Source: Edaphobacter modestus
Lineage (GTDB): Bacteria > Acidobacteriota > Terriglobia > Terriglobales > Acidobacteriaceae
Direction of reading: 5' to 3'
Length of the DNA stretch: 64,000 bases
Assembly: GCF_004217555.1 (NCBI RefSeq)
Contig: NZ_SHKW01000001.1
Span: forward strand, 5,208,001 to 5,272,000
Part shown: piece after piece, positions 1-7,826 of the stretch
Layout: each line of letters begins with the position of its first letter
Position numbering within the stretch: position 1 is the stretch's first letter
The notes under the pieces: model-generated
What the model was told of the DNA's origin: nothing
The model's database searches: none
The model's input: only the letters and a program-made list of their open reading frames with translations
Position numbers and translations under genes: made by a program

Positions 1-1
1 G

Positions 2-202
2 TGGTCGCGAGCCCAGGGTCTTTTTGCAGGCGTGTCTCTGACGGGATCGACGATGCGCACCGATGACGACGCAAACAAAAAACTGTATGGAAAAGAACTG
101 ACTGCGCCGGACATCGTGGCCAAGCATGAGGTCGAGGCTCCTCCTTCGGCCAGCACGCTGCTTTCGGAGTTGACCAAGGTCTCACCGCACCATCAGAACT
201 AA
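2..202 (+). CDS. SYLF-domain lipid-binding protein, copy A (C-terminal part only)
   Basis: The reading frame enters from the left edge of the window and ends in TAA. The last 66 residues match, with scattered substitutions, the C-terminus of the complete SYLF protein that follows at 552-1247, including the stretch beginning WSRAQGLFAGVSLTGSTMR. SYLF proteins (Ysc84 family) are secreted or periplasmic and bind lipids or membranes; this is family knowledge. Copy A differs at the extreme C-terminus (ends in HHQN rather than KRKP), so it has diverged rather than being a recent exact copy. The start lies outside the window. Confidence 0.88.
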   Translation, partial: WSRAQGLFAGVSLTGSTMRTDDDANKKLYGKELTAPDIVAKHEVEAPPSASTLLSELTKVSPHHQN

Positions 203-235
203 GGCTTAGAGGCTGAGATAGTTCCATTCCAATCG

Positions 236-280
236 AGGCTTCAGCCAGTCGGGATCGTTTCCCGCACTGCTGAAGCCTTT
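236..280 (+). terminator. Intrinsic terminator-like hairpin after SYLF copy A
   Basis: A perfect 10-bp stem joins 236-245 and 269-278 and is followed by TT and then a mixed sequence. The corresponding hairpin after copy B (1280-1321) has a G-C outer pair where this one has A-T. The short T tract makes termination plausible but not strong. Confidence 0.5.
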
Positions 281-384
281 CGACTTAACCCGCAAACCTG
301 TCGGGTTCGCTGTGACAGATGCCCCTCAGGAGGTCTACAATTCTGCCCTCGCCGGAATCGGCGAACGCGAAGGAGTAGACGAGT

Positions 385-480
385 ATGGCAACCATGACTG
401 CGCTGGCCAGGAGCCTACGGGTTCCCTGTGTCGATTCGGCCGACGTATGACAATTTTATTGGCGGCGAGTGGGTGGCTCC
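385..480 (+). pseudogene. Truncated 5' end of aldehyde dehydrogenase gene (duplication scar)
   Basis: From the ATG at 385 this stretch copies the first codons of the intact aldehyde dehydrogenase gene at 1439, including the bases encoding [12 protein letters not shown]. There are small differences (a deleted base early in the gene shifts the frame) and similarity ends at 480. It can encode no enzyme. It marks the right border of the duplicated unit. Confidence 0.85.
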
Positions 481-551
481 GGCCGCGAGAAGGTTTCGAA
501 TCTCCCGCATTGCGAACAGCAAAGGTCGTAAGAGAGTTGAGGAGAGAAAAG

Positions 552-1247
552 ATGAAAAAGATTGCATGTCTATCGTTAGGCTTCCTGCTGGTGCTACCCC
601 TGGCGGCCAATGCCCAAGAAAAGGAAGACGATCGCGTTAAGGAATCTGGCCAGGTTTTGAGGGACATCCTCGAATCGCCGGACAAGGGAATCCCGCATGA
701 TCTGGTGGATAAGTCTGAATGCGTGGTTGTATATCCATCCGTGAAGAAGGCAGCCTTTGTGGTGGGTGGAAGCTATGGCCGTGGCATTATTACCTGCCGC
801 ACAGGAGAGAATTTCTCCGGACCCTGGAGCGCACCGGCGATGATGGCATTGGAAGGTGCGAGTTTTGGGTTCCAAATCGGTGGTCAGGCAACCGACTTTA
901 TTCTGCTCGTCATGAATGAAAAGGGCGCGAAGTCTGTGCTCTCCAGCAAGGTGAAGATCGGTGGCGATGCCTCGGCGGCGGCCGGTCCGGTTGGGCGTTC
1001 CGCCACTGCAGAGACCGATATCGTGATGAAGGCCGAGATTCTTTCATGGTCGCGAGCCCAGGGTCTTTTCGCGGGTGTATCTTTGACGGGATCGACGATG
1101 CGCGCCGATAATGACGCAAACAAAAAACTGTATGGAAAAGAACTGACTGCGCAGGACATCGTGTTCAAGCATGAGGTCCAGCCTCCTCCTTCGGCCAGCA
1201 TGCTGCTTTCCGAACTGCATAAGATCTCGCCGAAGCGTAAGCCCTAA
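552..1247 (+). CDS. SYLF/Ysc84-type lipid-binding protein, copy B
   Basis: A 231-residue protein starting at the ATG at 552, preceded by GAGGAGAG. Residues 1-19 form a Sec signal peptide ending ANA-QEK. The rest is a single SYLF domain with the family's glycine-rich strands (GGSYGRG, GASFGFQIGGQATD). An in-frame start at 312 would add 80 residues translated from the truncated aldehyde dehydrogenase scar and is rejected. Family members bind membranes or phosphoinositides; the bacterial role is poorly known. The gene sits between two copies of the same dehydrogenase start, so it was mobilised by a tandem duplication. It lies 190 bp upstream of the intact dehydrogenase with a terminator-like hairpin between them, so it is probably a separate transcript. 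Confidence 0.88.
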   Translation: MKKIACLSLGFLLVLPLAANAQEKEDDRVKESGQVLRDILESPDKGIPHDLVDKSECVVVYPSVKKAAFVVGGSYGRGIITCRTGENFSGPWSAPAMMALEGASFGFQIGGQATDFILLVMNEKGAKSVLSSKVKIGGDASAAAGPVGRSATAETDIVMKAEILSWSRAQGLFAGVSLTGSTMRADNDANKKLYGKELTAQDIVFKHEVQPPPSASMLLSELHKISPKRKP

Positions 1248-1279
1248 GGCTTAACTGCTGAGATAGTTCATTCCTTCGA

Positions 1280-1324
1280 GGGCTTCAGCCAGTCGGGGTC
1301 TTTCCCTAACTGCTGAAGCCCTTT
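1280..1324 (+). terminator. Intrinsic terminator-like hairpin after SYLF copy B
   Basis: A perfect 10-bp GC-rich stem joins 1280-1289 and 1312-1321, with a 22-nt loop and TTT following. It is the paralogue of the hairpin at 236-278, with both sides of the outermost pair changed together. Confidence 0.55.
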
Positions 1325-1438
1325 GACTTGTCCCGCTAACCCATTGGGGTTCGGTCTTCGCCTGTGACAGAGGTCGCTCAGGAGGTCTACAATTCCGCCC
1401 TCGCCGGGAATCGGCGAAACGCGAAGGAGTAGACGAGT

Positions 1439-2968
1439 ATGGCAACGATGACTGCGCTACGGCCAGGAGCCTACGGGTTCCCTGTGTCGATTCGGCCGAG
1501 GTATGACAATTTTATTGGCGGCGAGTGGGTGGCTCCCGCATCCGGACAATACTTCGAGAACGTAACTCCTGTTACCGGACAGGTTCTCTGCGAGATTCCG
1601 CGTTCGAATGCAGCCGACATCGACCGCGCTCTCGACGCCGCACATGCTGCAAAAGCCGCGTGGGGCAAGACCTCGACCACCGAACGCGGACGCATGCTCG
1701 AGAAGATTGCGCTGCGCATGGAAGAGAACCTCGAGATGCTTGCGACGGTCGAGACCTGGGACAACGGCAAGCCCATCCGCGAGACCATGGCCGCCGATCT
1801 TCCGCTGGCGATCGACCATTTCCGTTACTTTGCCGGGTGCATCCGCGCGCAGGAAGGCTCGATCTGCGAGATCGACGAGTCGACCATCGCCTATCACTAC
1901 CACGAGCCGCTCGGCGTCGTCGGCCAGATCATCCCGTGGAACTTCCCCATCCTGATGGCGACGTGGAAGCTCGCGCCTGCGCTGGCCGCTGGCAACACCG
2001 TCGTCCTCAAGCCCGCCGAGCAGACGCCCCTTGGCATTCTTGTTCTGGCGGAGCTGATCCAGGACATCCTTCCTCCCGGCGTCCTGAACATCGTCAACGG
2101 CTTCGGCCTTGAGGCAGGCAAGCCGCTCGCCTCCAGCCCGCGCATCGCCAAGATCGCCTTCACCGGCGAGACCACCACCGGCCGCCTCATCATGCAGTAT
2201 GCTTCGCAGAACATCATCCCGGTCACGCTCGAACTTGGGGGTAAGTCGCCGAACATCTTCTTTGCTGACACCATGCGCGAGGACGACGACTACTTCGACA
2301 AGACCCTCGAAGGCTTCGCCATGTTCGCGCTTAATCAGGGCGAGGTCTGCACTTGCCCCTCTCGCGCGCTCGTCCAGGAGTCCATCTATGATCGCTTCAT
2401 GGAAGCTGCCTTGAAGCGCGTGAAGGCCATCAAGCAGGGCAATCCGCTCGACAAGTCCACGATGATCGGAGCCCAGGCCTCCACCGAGCAGATGGAGAAG
2501 ATCCTCTCCTATCTCGACATCGGCCGCCAGGAGGGTGCAGAAGTTCTCACCGGCGGCAAGCGCGCGAAGCTCGACGGTGACCTCGCCGACGGTTTCTACA
2601 TCGAGCCCACAGTCTTCAAGGGCCATAACAAGATGCGTGTCTTCCAGGAAGAAATCTTCGGACCCGTCGTCTCGGTGACGACATTCAAGGACGACGACGA
2701 AGCCCTCGCCATCGCCAACGACACGCTCTACGGTCTCGGCGCCGGCATTTGGACCCGCGACCTCAACCGCGCCTATCACTTCGGCCGCGCCATCCAGGCC
2801 GGCCGCGTCTGGACCAACTGCTACCACCTCTATCCGGCACATGCTGCCTTCGGTGGCTACAAGCAGTCCGGCATCGGCCGCGAGAACCACAAAGCCATGC
2901 TCGACCACTACCAGCAGACGAAGAACCAGCTCGTCAGCTACAGCCCCAAGGCGATGGGCTTCTTCTAA
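1439..2968 (+). CDS. NAD-dependent aldehyde dehydrogenase, AldB/ExaC type
   Basis: A 509-residue protein, the normal length for the AldB/ExaC acetaldehyde dehydrogenases, which oxidise acetaldehyde and other short aldehydes to acids with NAD(P). Visible motifs are [12 protein letters not shown] near the N-terminus, the cofactor-fold segment [20 protein letters not shown], the catalytic glutamate in LELGGKSPN, and the catalytic cysteine region GEVCTCPSR (Cys304 and Cys306). The C-terminus [14 protein letters not shown] is also standard. The ATG at 1439 has AAGGAG ten bases upstream. A DUF779 gene follows after 2 bp, the usual partner of this subfamily. Its first 95 bp are duplicated at 385-480. 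The exact physiological aldehyde cannot be told from sequence. Confidence 0.95.
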   Translation: MATMTALRPGAYGFPVSIRPRYDNFIGGEWVAPASGQYFENVTPVTGQVLCEIPRSNAADIDRALDAAHAAKAAWGKTSTTERGRMLEKIALRMEENLEMLATVETWDNGKPIRETMAADLPLAIDHFRYFAGCIRAQEGSICEIDESTIAYHYHEPLGVVGQIIPWNFPILMATWKLAPALAAGNTVVLKPAEQTPLGILVLAELIQDILPPGVLNIVNGFGLEAGKPLASSPRIAKIAFTGETTTGRLIMQYASQNIIPVTLELGGKSPNIFFADTMREDDDYFDKTLEGFAMFALNQGEVCTCPSRALVQESIYDRFMEAALKRVKAIKQGNPLDKSTMIGAQASTEQMEKILSYLDIGRQEGAEVLTGGKRAKLDGDLADGFYIEPTVFKGHNKMRVFQEEIFGPVVSVTTFKDDDEALAIANDTLYGLGAGIWTRDLNRAYHFGRAIQAGRVWTNCYHLYPAHAAFGGYKQSGIGRENHKAMLDHYQQTKNQLVSYSPKAMGFF

Positions 2969-2970
2969 AC

Positions 2971-3357
2971 ATGACGAAAACGACAAATACTCCACTTCAG
3001 GTGATCGCGACCCCGGCCGCGATCACCCTCATGGAGACGCTGAAGGCAAAATATGGGGAGCTGATGTTCCATCAATCGGGAGGCTGCTGCGACGGCAGCT
3101 CCCCCATGTGCTATCCCCGCGGCGAGTTCCTCACCGGCGACAGCGACGTTCTGCTGGGCGAACTGGAGGGCACACCCTTCTACATGAGCCGTCCCCAGTT
3201 CGAATACTGGAAGCACACGCAACTCATCCTGGACGTCGTGCCGGGAAGGGGAGGGATGTTTTCGCTGGAGGGACCGGAAGGGGTGCGCTTTCTTATCCGG
3301 TCAAGGGTCTTTCAGGACGAGGAGATCGGCGCTCTGCGCGAGGCAGGAAGAATCTAA
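2971..3357 (+). CDS. DUF779 family protein
   Basis: A 128-residue protein starting two bases after the dehydrogenase stop, so translation is very likely coupled. The DUF779 signature is clear: FHQSGGCCDGSSPMCYP, with a histidine (34) and three cysteines (39, 40, 47) that may bind metal or form disulfides. DUF779 genes are regularly found next to AldB/ExaC aldehyde dehydrogenases, and a supporting role in alcohol/aldehyde oxidation is inferred from that association only. No signal peptide or membrane helix is visible, so it is probably cytoplasmic. Confidence 0.9.
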   Translation: MTKTTNTPLQVIATPAAITLMETLKAKYGELMFHQSGGCCDGSSPMCYPRGEFLTGDSDVLLGELEGTPFYMSRPQFEYWKHTQLILDVVPGRGGMFSLEGPEGVRFLIRSRVFQDEEIGALREAGRI

Positions 3358-3369
3358 AGCTGGTTCGGT

Positions 3370-3612
3370 TCAGGCGCGCTTCTTCTCGAGGCACTTCGTC
3401 ATGATGGCGGAGTGTAGCTTCTCCCGCAGGTCATCGGAGATCTCGTAAATCTCGGTGCCGCGATAGACCTCGATCGTCTGACGCGTCGTGTTCAGGACGA
3501 CCTCGCAGTGGCTGCAGCCTGCCAGATGCGTGCGAACTTCTTCCAGAAGCTCGGGGCTGATCTGGCCGTCGAAGTAATCGGTAAGCTGGCTCAGGAAATC
3601 GGTGCAGTTCAT
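3370..3612 (-). CDS. Zinc-finger anti-sigma factor (soluble)
   Basis: An 80-residue protein with a zf-HC2 zinc-binding motif H-x3-C-x2-C (His29, Cys33, Cys36, in HLAGCSHC). There is no transmembrane helix, so this is a soluble anti-sigma factor of the ZAS type. It would bind and silence the ECF sigma factor encoded just upstream, with which it overlaps by 4 bp (ATGA at 3609-3612), a sign of translational coupling. Release could be through metal loss or thiol oxidation as in other ZAS proteins, but that is inference. It converges on the DUF779 gene with 12 bp between stops. Confidence 0.88.
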   Translation of the reverse strand: MNCTDFLSQLTDYFDGQISPELLEEVRTHLAGCSHCEVVLNTTRQTIEVYRGTEIYEISDDLREKLHSAIMTKCLEKKRA

Positions 3613-4241
3613 GCGGGTTGTCCTTCCTTCCGCTGCCGGAAGTACCTGCTCAGACGTTCGCGCAATTGTAGCCTAGCGCGCAACAGGCGTGATTTGACTG
3701 CGGGTATGCTCAAACCAAGTGCCTCAGCAGTCTCTTCTGTAGAGAGGTTCTCGATATCCCGGAGCGTGAAGACGGTACGGAATCCGGGAGGAAGCCCCTG
3801 GATCGTCCGTCGAAGAATGTCGTTGAGCTCGTTCTGATCGAAGATCTGCTCGGGATTCGGTCTCCATTCGGCGAAATCGCGGGGAATAGAGCCCTCGTCG
3901 GTCTGCACGTCTTCGTCCATGGAGACGGTCTTGCTGGTCTTGCGCTTGCGCAGCCGCATAAGGCTCTCGTTGACCGCGATCCGGACCAGCCAGGTCGAAA
4001 ACTTGGAGTTTCCCTGGAACTGCTCCAGCTTCTCGTAAGCCTTGAGGAATGTATCCTGCGTGATGTCTTCGGCGTCTTCACGGTTCTGCGTAATATGCTG
4101 CGCTACCCGGAAGATCTGGCGTTCGTACTGCCGGACCAGCTGCTCGAAGGCGGCTGTATCTCCCTCCCTGGCGCGCGCAACCAGCGCTACGTCGGGGTGG
4201 ATCTCTTCCGTTCCTGGAGATTGGATGGCGGGCATGAGCAA
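3609..4241 (-). CDS. ECF RNA polymerase sigma factor
   Basis: A 210-residue ECF sigma factor. Sigma-2 covers roughly residues 30-100, with the core helix including EDAEDITQDTFLKAYEKL and the promoter-melting region FSTWLVRIAVN. Sigma-4 covers roughly 145-195 and contains LPPGFRTVFTLRDIENLSTEETA and IPAVKSRLLRARL. A short acidic linker joins them. The downstream overlapping gene encodes its probable anti-sigma factor. The first ATG gives a 15-residue N-terminal tail; a start two codons later is possible. It is transcribed divergently from the lytic transglycosylase across a 216-bp intergenic region. The stimulus sensed is unknown. Confidence 0.93.
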   Translation of the reverse strand: MLMPAIQSPGTEEIHPDVALVARAREGDTAAFEQLVRQYERQIFRVAQHITQNREDAEDITQDTFLKAYEKLEQFQGNSKFSTWLVRIAVNESLMRLRKRKTSKTVSMDEDVQTDEGSIPRDFAEWRPNPEQIFDQNELNDILRRTIQGLPPGFRTVFTLRDIENLSTEETAEALGLSIPAVKSRLLRARLQLRERLSRYFRQRKEGQPA

Positions 4242-4457
4242 AAGGTGCGCGAAATCGGGACTGAGCCTATGCCGCTCAGTTGTCGATTTCTAACGCTTCC
4301 TTCATAGTAAATGCCGTTACCCCTCCGGGCAAAGCGAAGCCGGATGCCATTTGCGGAGGAACCGTATGTACCTGTCCAGATTCCACTGTGCGCAGTCCAA
4401 TCCTTAAGCGAGGCTCGCAGCTTACAGTAAAGGGGTGGGCTTCCGCGAAGAGAGGCA

Positions 4458-6857
4458 ATGTTGAAGGTTTGTACTAGGTTTCAAGCTGCTGTAATCCTTG
4501 GTTCTCTGCTGGCAGGTTCGTCCTGGGCCGGAGCGCACACGATAGCGCCCGAAGCCCAGACCTCCTCCCAGACCCCTCCCCGGAAGACCTCCCCGAAGAG
4601 CTCCTCAACCAAGAAAAGCTCCCCCGCCAAAAAGACCCCGTCCAAATCCGCTGGGCGTAAGGCTACCGGGGCATCGACTGCCTCCAGGAAAGGTTCCAAG
4701 GCCAGCAGCCAGAAGCGCGCCGCGGCAAAGCGTTCCTCCCGAAAGCCCACCGCGCAGACCATCCGCCTGACCAGTGCCTTTCACGCCACGGAGCAGCTTC
4801 GGCCCATGGCGCAGCAGCTTATCGCCAGCCGCTCCTCAGCCGCCTACGCCGGAGTCCAGTCCTATGCGCGTGCGCATCCGGGCGAGGGAGCAGCCGCCGC
4901 CTGGCTCGCGCTGGGCCATGCCTACATGCTCGATCGGCGCTACAACGACGCCTACACCGCCTTCCAGCAGGCCAAAGCCAGCGGTAAGGCCCTCGACGAC
5001 TACGCCGACTATCTGGGCGCCCAGGCGGCCCTGCAGGCCAGCCGCGGCGCCGATGCGTACTCTCTTCTCGATCGTTTCGCCGAGCGCCATCCCGACAGCA
5101 TCTTCGTCGCCAACGCCCCCGTCCTTCTGGCAAACGCATACCTGCAACAGAACAACCCCCAGGGAGCATTGGCCGCGCTTCAGCCGGTTCAGGACACGCC
5201 GGTCGGCGGCCACAGCGACTTCCAATATGTGCTCGCGCGCGCCTATCAGCTTTCGGGAGATACCGGACACGCCGCGCCCATCTACCGCAGCGTCTATGCA
5301 AAGTTCCCGCTCAGCTCCGAGGCCGGGCAGGCCCGCGCGCAGCTCGATGCCATGAGCGTGCCCTTGAATGCCGTCGAGCGCAAAGCGCATGCCGACTTTC
5401 TCTTCAATGTGAAGCGGTACAACGAAGCCGGTCAGGAGTACCACGAGATCGCTCGCAACGACTCCAGCCTCTCCCCCGCCGACCGCGACGCCCTTGCCAT
5501 CTATGCCGCCGTCTGCGATTACAAGCTCAAGCGCATCAGCCGGCGCGATGTCGAGCGCCTTCCCCAGACCAGCGACGATACCGCGGCAGCCAAACTCTTT
5601 CTGCTGGCCGAGCTCTCCCGCAACGAGAACGACCAGCAGACTCACGCTGCAATTCTCGATCAGATGATCAAGCAGTTTCCTGTCAGCCGCTGGCTCGAAG
5701 AAGCGCTGTACTCCGGTGGAAACATGTACCTGATCAAGCGCGACTCCGAGCAGGCGATCCATCACTACACCCTGCTCGTCCAGATGTTTCCGCGCAGCAC
5801 CTACGCTCCATCGGCACACTGGCGCGCTGCCTGGATGAACTATCGGTTGCGCCGCTACGGCGAGGCCGCACGCCTGATGGATGACCAGATCCAGCACTAC
5901 ACCGCCGGCATCGAAGCTCCAACCGCGCTTTACTGGCGTGGCCGTATCTATGAGGACGAGGAACATAACGCAGGGCAGGCAGCAAACTACTATCGCACTC
6001 TGATCTCAAGCTACGTCAACTACTACTACGCCGATCTGGCGCGGAAGCGCCTTGCGGTACTCGGCTCGCAGGCTCCCACGGTTCCCCCATCACCCGTACT
6101 TGCCTCCGTGCAGGAACGCGAGGTTCCGCCCCTGACCGACGAGCTGCCGGAAAACGAGCCGCACATTATCAAGGCTCGCTTGCTTGCCAATGCCGCGCTC
6201 AACGAATACATCGGTCCCGAGATTCAGGCTGCACCGGATTCCTCCGAGTGGGGAGCCCTGGCCGAAGCGCGCATCTACAACTCCTACGGCGAGACCACCC
6301 GTACCCTGCAGTCGCTGAAGCGAAGTAAAATCTCCTTCTTCGCGCTGCCCATGGACCAGGTCCCCACCCTTTACTGGCAGCTGCTCTTCCCGCGGCCCTA
6401 CTGGAGCGAACTCGTCGCCAACTCTCAGAAAAATGACGTCGATCCTTTCCTTGTCGCCTCCCTCATCCGGCAGGAATCCGAGTTCAATGCCGGAGCCGTC
6501 AGCCGAGCCAACGCTTATGGCCTTATGCAGCTTCTGCCCTCGGTAGGAAAATCGATGGCCAGAAAACAACGTATCCGCGGATTCAAGACGCCACAGCTCT
6601 TGAATCCCTCCACCAATCTTCAGCTCGGCACCCTGAATCTCAGCGAGGTTCTGGCACGGTACGGTGGTCAGCCGGAGTATGCCCTCGCCGCCTACAACGC
6701 CGGAGACGTTCCGGTACGGCAGTGGATGGCGGCCGGCGACTACAAGGACATCTCCGAGTTCGTCGAATCCATTCCCTACACGGAGACCCGCGAGTATGTG
6801 CAGGCCATTCTGAGGAACCGTCGTTTCTACCAGTCGCTCTATGGAAGCAAGCAGTAA
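4458..6857 (+). CDS. Soluble lytic murein transglycosylase with TPR-type repeats (Slt-like)
   Basis: A 799-residue secreted protein. Residues 1-27 are a signal peptide (AGSSWAGAHT). Residues ~30-110 form a Lys/Ser/Thr/Pro-rich low-complexity linker. Residues ~115-600 are helical TPR-like repeats (for example WLALGHAYMLDRRYNDAYTAF and YNEAGQEYHEIA). The C-terminal ~150 residues are a goose-lysozyme-type transglycosylase domain with the catalytic glutamate near residue 673 in LIRQESEFN and the motifs NAYGLMQLLP and YALAAYNAG. It would cleave peptidoglycan strands to 1,6-anhydromuropeptides in the periplasm. The ATG at 4458 has GAGAGG nine bases upstream. It is divergent from the ECF sigma gene, and regulation by that sigma is possible but unproven. 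Confidence 0.93.
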   Translation: MLKVCTRFQAAVILGSLLAGSSWAGAHTIAPEAQTSSQTPPRKTSPKSSSTKKSSPAKKTPSKSAGRKATGASTASRKGSKASSQKRAAAKRSSRKPTAQTIRLTSAFHATEQLRPMAQQLIASRSSAAYAGVQSYARAHPGEGAAAAWLALGHAYMLDRRYNDAYTAFQQAKASGKALDDYADYLGAQAALQASRGADAYSLLDRFAERHPDSIFVANAPVLLANAYLQQNNPQGALAALQPVQDTPVGGHSDFQYVLARAYQLSGDTGHAAPIYRSVYAKFPLSSEAGQARAQLDAMSVPLNAVERKAHADFLFNVKRYNEAGQEYHEIARNDSSLSPADRDALAIYAAVCDYKLKRISRRDVERLPQTSDDTAAAKLFLLAELSRNENDQQTHAAILDQMIKQFPVSRWLEEALYSGGNMYLIKRDSEQAIHHYTLLVQMFPRSTYAPSAHWRAAWMNYRLRRYGEAARLMDDQIQHYTAGIEAPTALYWRGRIYEDEEHNAGQAANYYRTLISSYVNYYYADLARKRLAVLGSQAPTVPPSPVLASVQEREVPPLTDELPENEPHIIKARLLANAALNEYIGPEIQAAPDSSEWGALAEARIYNSYGETTRTLQSLKRSKISFFALPMDQVPTLYWQLLFPRPYWSELVANSQKNDVDPFLVASLIRQESEFNAGAVSRANAYGLMQLLPSVGKSMARKQRIRGFKTPQLLNPSTNLQLGTLNLSEVLARYGGQPEYALAAYNAGDVPVRQWMAAGDYKDISEFVESIPYTETREYVQAILRNRRFYQSLYGSKQ

Positions 6858-7137
6858 ACGATTCGCCGTCGTGCCTGCTGGTAGAAACTCTTTCGAGCAG
6901 GAGATATAGATTCGCTTTTTTGAGTAGGAATATAGATTCCACGTCATTCTGAGCGAAGCGAAGAATCGCAGTAGTTCCCCGCGTCGCCCATAAATTGAGC
7001 GATGCCACCCGACCAGGCGTATGTCTAAATCCGGTCCAACAGCCGGCGACGCCTTTACCGGGTTCGCGCATGTTCCTTCGACGATCTATGTTGTGGAAAA
7101 CGCGGAACCAAATCAGAATCTTCTGTCATATGGGCCA
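6858..7137. other. Intergenic region with a dispersed repeat
   Basis: No gene is recognised. The stretch holds two ATATAGATTC direct repeats (around 6903 and 6929) and the intergenic repeat described at 6943-6967. Confidence 0.5.
6943..6967 (+). repeat. Short interspersed intergenic repeat, copy 1
   Basis: The sequence GTCATTCTGAGCGAAGCGAA followed by GAATC resembles, in reverse orientation, the stretch at 55297-55334, where it carries a small internal insertion. Both copies lie between genes. Confidence 0.6.
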
Positions 7138-7165
7138 TTGACACGACGCGGAATTTGGATATGCT
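7138..7165 (+). promoter_or_regulatory. Sigma-70-like promoter
   Basis: A consensus -35 box TTGACA (7138-7143) is followed after 16 bp by TATGCT (7160-7165). Transcription would start near 7172, giving a leader of about 120 nt before the small cysteine protein at 7294. Confidence 0.55.
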
Positions 7166-7293
7166 TTGCACCATAGACAGTGCAATTTCAGTTCAGGAGG
7201 AAGGATCTGGAAGGTGGAGTGCATACCATTCTGGCGCTAACCCGCGCCATCGTGAACTCGAACTCAATGGTAGGGAACAGAGGGGTAATACCT

Positions 7294-7557
7294 ATGATCG
7301 CCGATTTGAACTTCCTCGATGAGTGGATTCCGGAGCAGATGGAGCCGGGAACGATGTTTCTGTTGGATGGCGCTGGAGAACTGGGAAAGGCCGAGAACCC
7401 TTACTGGGCTGTCCTGGCATGTCCCGCCTGCGGAGCCCTCGGACTCATTACCCGTCAACAGTGTGCGGGCCTGGAAGCGATGATCTGTGGATCGGAGGTC
7501 TGCTCGGCGGAATACTTTCTGGCCGACGGTTACATCTGTTATCGCCCTCCGAACTAA
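7294..7557 (+). CDS. Small cysteine-containing hypothetical protein
   Basis: An 87-residue protein that I do not recognise as a named family. The ATG at 7294 is chosen because AGAGGGG lies ~9 bases upstream; a longer in-frame version from 7180 would include residues with no protein-like character. It contains CPAC followed by two further spaced cysteine pairs (QQC...MICGSEVC, then YIC), suggesting a metal-binding ribbon. No signal peptide or membrane segment is visible. The strong promoter-like sequence at 7138-7165 supports expression. It stands alone between the transglycosylase and the convergent permease genes. Confidence 0.65.
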   Translation: MIADLNFLDEWIPEQMEPGTMFLLDGAGELGKAENPYWAVLACPACGALGLITRQQCAGLEAMICGSEVCSAEYFLADGYICYRPPN

Positions 7558-7826
7558 CCGCCTTCGATTGCCATGGATATGTATCCTCGTCCGTCGCCCA
7601 ATGGAATTTGCGGGCTAGGAGAAGGTGCGGGTCTGTCAAGTCATTAATCTTGTAAGCTGCTTTTTATCAGCAGGATAAAAGTGCCGAACAGATCCCGTGG
7701 ATGAGCTATTCTGTTTAAGCGGACGAGATTCGGAAGGCGACTTGGCTACAGAAAAAGCTCTGCGCCGCAGGTACCAGGCTAAGCCTCGTCAATTGAAGAT
7801 TTTGCACAAAAATGTATGGGGGAATC

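Larger units (their letters stand above)
1..1536 (+). repeat. Tandem duplication: SYLF gene, intergenic region and 5' end of aldehyde dehydrogenase
   Basis: Positions 1-480 align with about 1046-1536: SYLF C-terminus, hairpin, a GGAGG ribosome-binding region, and the first ~95 bp of the aldehyde dehydrogenase gene including its ATG (385 versus 1439). Similarity stops abruptly after the shared GTGGGTGGCTCC at 480/1536. In the left copy the next bases belong to the upstream region of the second SYLF gene. The unit is therefore about 1.05 kb and the left unit extends beyond the window. Confidence 0.85.

Noticed and set aside
312-551. N-terminal extension of SYLF copy B
   Set aside because: The extra 80 residues come from the dehydrogenase duplication scar and lack protein character; the ATG at 552 has a ribosome-binding site and a clean signal peptide.
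1457-2995. 512-codon open frame antisense to the aldehyde dehydrogenase
   Set aside because: Composition is typical of an antisense shadow and the forward gene matches AldB/ExaC along its full length.
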